Assembly (NCBI GenBank): GCA_964581295.1
Contig: CAZONX010000044.1
Location: 1 to 15,004 of the forward strand
Origin: JAHEEL01 sp964581295
GTDB taxonomy: Bacteria; Actinomycetota; Acidimicrobiia; Spongiisociales; UBA5794
Direction: 5' to 3'
DNA length: 15,004 nt
In this document: in pieces, positions 13,150-15,004 of the stretch
How the letters are laid out: every line of letters starts with the position of its first letter
How positions within the stretch are numbered: position 1 is the first letter of the stretch
Notes under the pieces: generated by a model
Told to the model about the DNA's origin: nothing
The model's input: the letters and a program-made list of their open reading frames with translations, nothing else
The model's database searches: none
Position numbers and translations under genes: made by a program

Positions 13150-14412
13150 TCAAACCCGGTCGATGCGAGCCCCAAGCGACTGCAGGTTGCCAACGAAGTC
13201 GTCGTATCCGCGATCCGCGTGGTGTGCGCCGACAATCGTCGTCGTTCCGTCGGCGCGCAGCGCCGCGATTGTGAGCGCAGCCGCGGCTCTGATGTCGCAT
13301 CCGTCGACCTCGCAGCCGCTGAGTTCCTCGACGCCGCGAATTATGATGTGCTGCCCGTCGGTGTGAATATCGGCACCCATCCGGTTCAGCTCGCCGATGT
13401 ATCGGAACCGGGCTGCGTATACATTCTCGGTGGCGATCGACGTGCCGTCGGCAACCGAGAGCAGCGCCACCATCTGCGGGTGCATGTCGGTGTGGTATCC
13501 GGGGAACGGCAACGTAGCGAAGTCGATGGGTTCAGGTCGCTGCGGTCCTTCAACGGTGATCCAATCGTCGCCCAGCGTCACGGTGGCCCCGGTGTCGGCG
13601 AGCTTGCTCATCTCCATGCGCAGGTGCTGTGGGACGCAGTCGCGGATGGTGACGTGTCCGCCGGTCATTGCCCCCGCCACGATGTACGTGCCAGCTTCGA
13701 GCCGGTCGGGTACAACGCGATGATCGGCCGGCTTCAGCGTCGGGACGCCGTTGATCGTCACCGTCGACGTGCCGGCGCCCTCAATATCGGCCCCCATCGC
13801 AATGAGGTAGAGGGCAAGGTCGGCAAGTTCGGGTTCTCTGGCCGCGTTCCCGATGGTGGTGGTGCCTTCGGCGAGAACCGACGCCAACAGGATGTTTTCG
13901 GTGGCGCCGACCGATGGAAACTCGAGATAGATCTCGGCGCCGTGAAGCCCATCGGGGGCCGTGGCACGCAGCACCCCGTGCTGGAGATCGAACACGGCGC
14001 CGAGGTCTTCGAGCCCACCGAGGTGGAGGTCGATCGGCCGCGAACCGAAGTCGTCCCCGCCTGGGAGTGCAACGCGGGCCTCACCGGTGCGGGCGAGCAG
14101 CGTGCCGAGAATGAGGATGGAGGCACGCATCTGCCGAACGAGCTCGAGCGGAGCCTCGGGTATGGGAACCTCCGGCACGACGATTTCGAGTGTCGTGCCG
14201 GTCCGCTCGCACGTCGCACCGACATGGCGCAGCACGCTGCCCATGATTTCGACATCGAGGATCCTTGGGACGTTCGAGAGTCGATGCACACCGGGAGCAA
14301 GCAGCGTCGCCACCATGTGTTTCAACGCGGCGTTCTTGGCCCCGAGCACCGAGAGCTCACCCTCGAGCGGAACCCCGCCGACCACCCGAAGCGATTCAAC
14401 CCGTGCGTGCAT
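13150..14412 (-). CDS. murA: UDP-N-acetylglucosamine 1-carboxyvinyltransferase MurA, with Asp replacing the active-site Cys
   Basis: MurA transfers enolpyruvate from PEP to UDP-GlcNAc, the first committed step of peptidoglycan synthesis. The product has 420 residues (E. coli 419). Seen: LSVLGAKNAALKHM (20-33, K26 equivalent to Lys22), RASILILGTLLARTG (96-110), ALPGGDDFGSRPIDLHL (115-131), FPSVGATENILLAS (165-178) and PFPGYHTDMHPQMVALL (302-318, D309 equivalent to Asp305). In E. coli the loop reads PGGC and Cys115 is the fosfomycin target; here D120 stands at this place, as known for Mycobacterium tuberculosis MurA, which predicts fosfomycin insensitivity. ATG 14412 starts the conserved protein 7 bases after a TAACCT box; 82 further open codons upstream cross the repeat-rich intergenic region and are not coding-like. 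Confidence 0.97.
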   Translation of the reverse strand: MHARVESLRVVGGVPLEGELSVLGAKNAALKHMVATLLAPGVHRLSNVPRILDVEIMGSVLRHVGATCERTGTTLEIVVPEVPIPEAPLELVRQMRASILILGTLLARTGEARVALPGGDDFGSRPIDLHLGGLEDLGAVFDLQHGVLRATAPDGLHGAEIYLEFPSVGATENILLASVLAEGTTTIGNAAREPELADLALYLIAMGADIEGAGTSTVTINGVPTLKPADHRVVPDRLEAGTYIVAGAMTGGHVTIRDCVPQHLRMEMSKLADTGATVTLGDDWITVEGPQRPEPIDFATLPFPGYHTDMHPQMVALLSVADGTSIATENVYAARFRYIGELNRMGADIHTDGQHIIIRGVEELSGCEVDGCDIRAAAALTIAALRADGTTTIVGAHHADRGYDDFVGNLQSLGARIDRV

Positions 14413-14419
14413 GCCGTGA

Positions 14420-14425
14420 AGGTTA
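14420..14425 (-). promoter_or_regulatory. Probable -10 box of murA, leaderless-type
   Basis: TAACCT on the minus strand ends 7 bases before the murA ATG, with no ribosome site between. The -35 zone falls on the direct repeat at 14444-14459. Confidence 0.5.
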
Positions 14426-14443
14426 GGGACGGACCCAGCAACG

Positions 14444-14459
14444 TTGGGGATCTTGGGGA
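14444..14459. repeat. Short direct repeat over the murA -35 zone
   Basis: TTGGGGA occurs twice with a 9-base period (14444-14450 and 14453-14459). It lies where the -35 of the murA promoter should be, so it could bind a regulator. It may also be chance in GC-rich DNA. Confidence 0.3.
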
Positions 14460-14460
14460 G

Positions 14461-14598
14461 AGCTACCAGCTGCCAGCGGGCAAGCCGATTTCGTGGCGCT
14501 GCAAGCGAACGATCCTCGCCGCTTCGCTTCCCCCGACACCGAGCCCACAGTCCGGCACCCGGTGGCTCACTCGGGCTGGAAGCTGATAGCTGGAAGCT
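14461..14598. repeat. AGCTNNC heptad repeats in inverted arrangement; REP- or MITE-like element
   Basis: The left arm 14461-14477 (AGCTACCAGCTGCCAGC) and the reverse complement of 14575-14591 (AGCTATCAGCTTCCAGC) match at 15 of 17 bases. The right arm continues to 14598, so GCTGGAAGCT occurs twice at a 14-base period (14575-14584, 14589-14598). Both arms are iterations of the heptad AGCTNNC. The 97 bases between include a further 7-base hairpin (14503-14509 with 14523-14529). It lies in the 232-base divergent murA/rpiB gap with no gene inside. This could be a mobile repeat or a tandem operator; genome copy number cannot be judged from one window. Confidence 0.5.
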
Positions 14599-14612
14599 CC
14601 TCCGCCCATCAC

Positions 14613-14618
14613 TACTCT
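14613..14618 (+). promoter_or_regulatory. Possible -10 box of the rpiB-like gene
   Basis: TACTCT (TANNNT) would place transcription start near 14625, giving a 20-base leader that contains the GAGGGAG ribosome site at 14633-14639. The heptad repeats overlap its -35 zone. Weak by itself. Confidence 0.3.
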
Positions 14619-14644
14619 CTCGGCTCACGAACGAGGGAGTCGCA

Positions 14645-15004
14645 ATGCGCATCGCCATGGGTACTGATCACGGGGGGTTCGCGCTCAAGGAGGACATCAA
14701 GGCTCGGCTCGTCGCCGCCGGACACGACGTCGACGATTTCGGCACCGACTCCGACGCCGCGGTCGATTTCCCGGATCATGTCATTCCCGCAGCGAGGGCA
14801 GTCGCTTCCGGTGAAGCGGAGCGGGCGGTTGTCTTGTGCGGGTCGGGGGCCGGTGCTTCGATCACTGCAGGGAAGATTCCTGGTGTGCGGGCGGCGATCA
14901 TCCACGATGTCTACACAGCTCACCAGGCCGTCGAGCACGACGGGCTGAACGTGCTGGCGCTCGGCGGACGCGTCGTCGGGTCCGAACTCGCATGGGAGAT
15001 CGTC
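14645..15004 (+). CDS. rpiB: RpiB/LacAB-family sugar-phosphate isomerase, 3' end cut by the window
   Basis: The family interconverts aldose and ketose phosphates; ribose 5-phosphate/ribulose 5-phosphate (pentose phosphate pathway) is the most likely substrate. I translated 120 codons from the window; about 25-35 more are expected. Seen: MRIAMGTDHGGFALK (1-15, with D8 and H9), the phosphate loop LCGSGAGASITAGKIPGVRA (64-83) with C65 at the catalytic base position of E. coli RpiB, and HDVYTAHQAVEHDGLNVLALGGRVVG (87-112) with H98. It is thus the Cys type rather than the Glu type described in Mycobacterium tuberculosis. The usual EHNDxN is EHDGLN, and CGTG is CGSG, so it is somewhat divergent and another sugar phosphate cannot be excluded. 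GAGGGAG five bases before the ATG supports the start. It is divergent from murA. Confidence 0.85.
   Translation, partial: MRIAMGTDHGGFALKEDIKARLVAAGHDVDDFGTDSDAAVDFPDHVIPAARAVASGEAERAVVLCGSGAGASITAGKIPGVRAAIIHDVYTAHQAVEHDGLNVLALGGRVVGSELAWEIV

Noticed and set aside
12982..14586. Long open frame of 534 codons on the plus strand opposite murA
   Set aside because: murA is unmistakable on the other strand; the frame crosses the murA promoter and the repeat element and has no domain.
14461..14598. CRISPR array
   Set aside because: The repeat units are 7 bases, in inverted clusters, with no regular spacers and no cas genes.
14413..14658. N-terminal extension of murA by 82 codons
   Set aside because: It would translate the AGCT repeat element and overlap the rpiB start; MurA begins at the 14412 ATG in length and motif comparison.

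Overview
The window reads as ordinary chromosome from a high-GC actinobacterium, possibly an Acidimicrobiia-like lineage. That placement rests on high GC, GTG starts on two genes, several promoter -10 boxes placed so that transcripts would begin at the start codon, a MurA with the mycobacterial-type Cys-to-Asp change, and the order iscS, mnmA, MetE-like gene, ligA, which I recall from other actinobacteria. No tRNA, rRNA, CRISPR array, insertion sequence or phage gene was seen. Fourteen protein genes fill almost all of it; eleven lie on the minus strand and three on the plus strand.

Layout. Positions 1-3078 (minus) hold the succinylase branch of lysine/diaminopimelate synthesis in pathway-related order: an aminotransferase that is probably DapC, then dapD, then dapE (cut by the left edge). 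dapD and dapE overlap by 4 bases. A perfect 26-base palindrome separates the aminotransferase from dapD, and dapD has its own leaderless-type promoter. A 91-base divergent region (3079-3169) then leads to two plus-strand envelope genes: a small membrane-anchored protein and a five-helix membrane protein fused to a YceI-like domain. These converge on ligA with only 4 bases between the stop codons.

Positions 4647-9772 (minus) are a tight run: iscS-type cysteine desulfurase, mnmA, a short MetE-like zinc protein and ligA, with overlaps of 4, 4 and 11 bases. The desulfurase very probably supplies sulfur to MnmA for tRNA 2-thiouridine. Upstream are a membrane-anchored alpha/beta hydrolase with Asp at the nucleophile position (9816-10958), an enoyl-CoA hydratase (11026-11793), the MeaB GTPase that protects methylmalonyl-CoA mutase (11827-12744), an Nfu-type Fe-S scaffold (12788-13090) and murA (13150-14412). 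murA is divergent from an RpiB-family sugar-phosphate isomerase (14645 to the right edge). The 232 bases between them carry heptad AGCTNNC repeats arranged as an imperfect inverted repeat, the best candidate for a mobile or regulatory repeat here.

Most of the window is housekeeping. The less ordinary items are the Asp-nucleophile hydrolase, the membrane-YceI fusion with its small partner, the AGCT heptad element, the recurrent leaderless promoter geometry and the perfect palindrome before dapD. I did not find a clear new multi-gene system.
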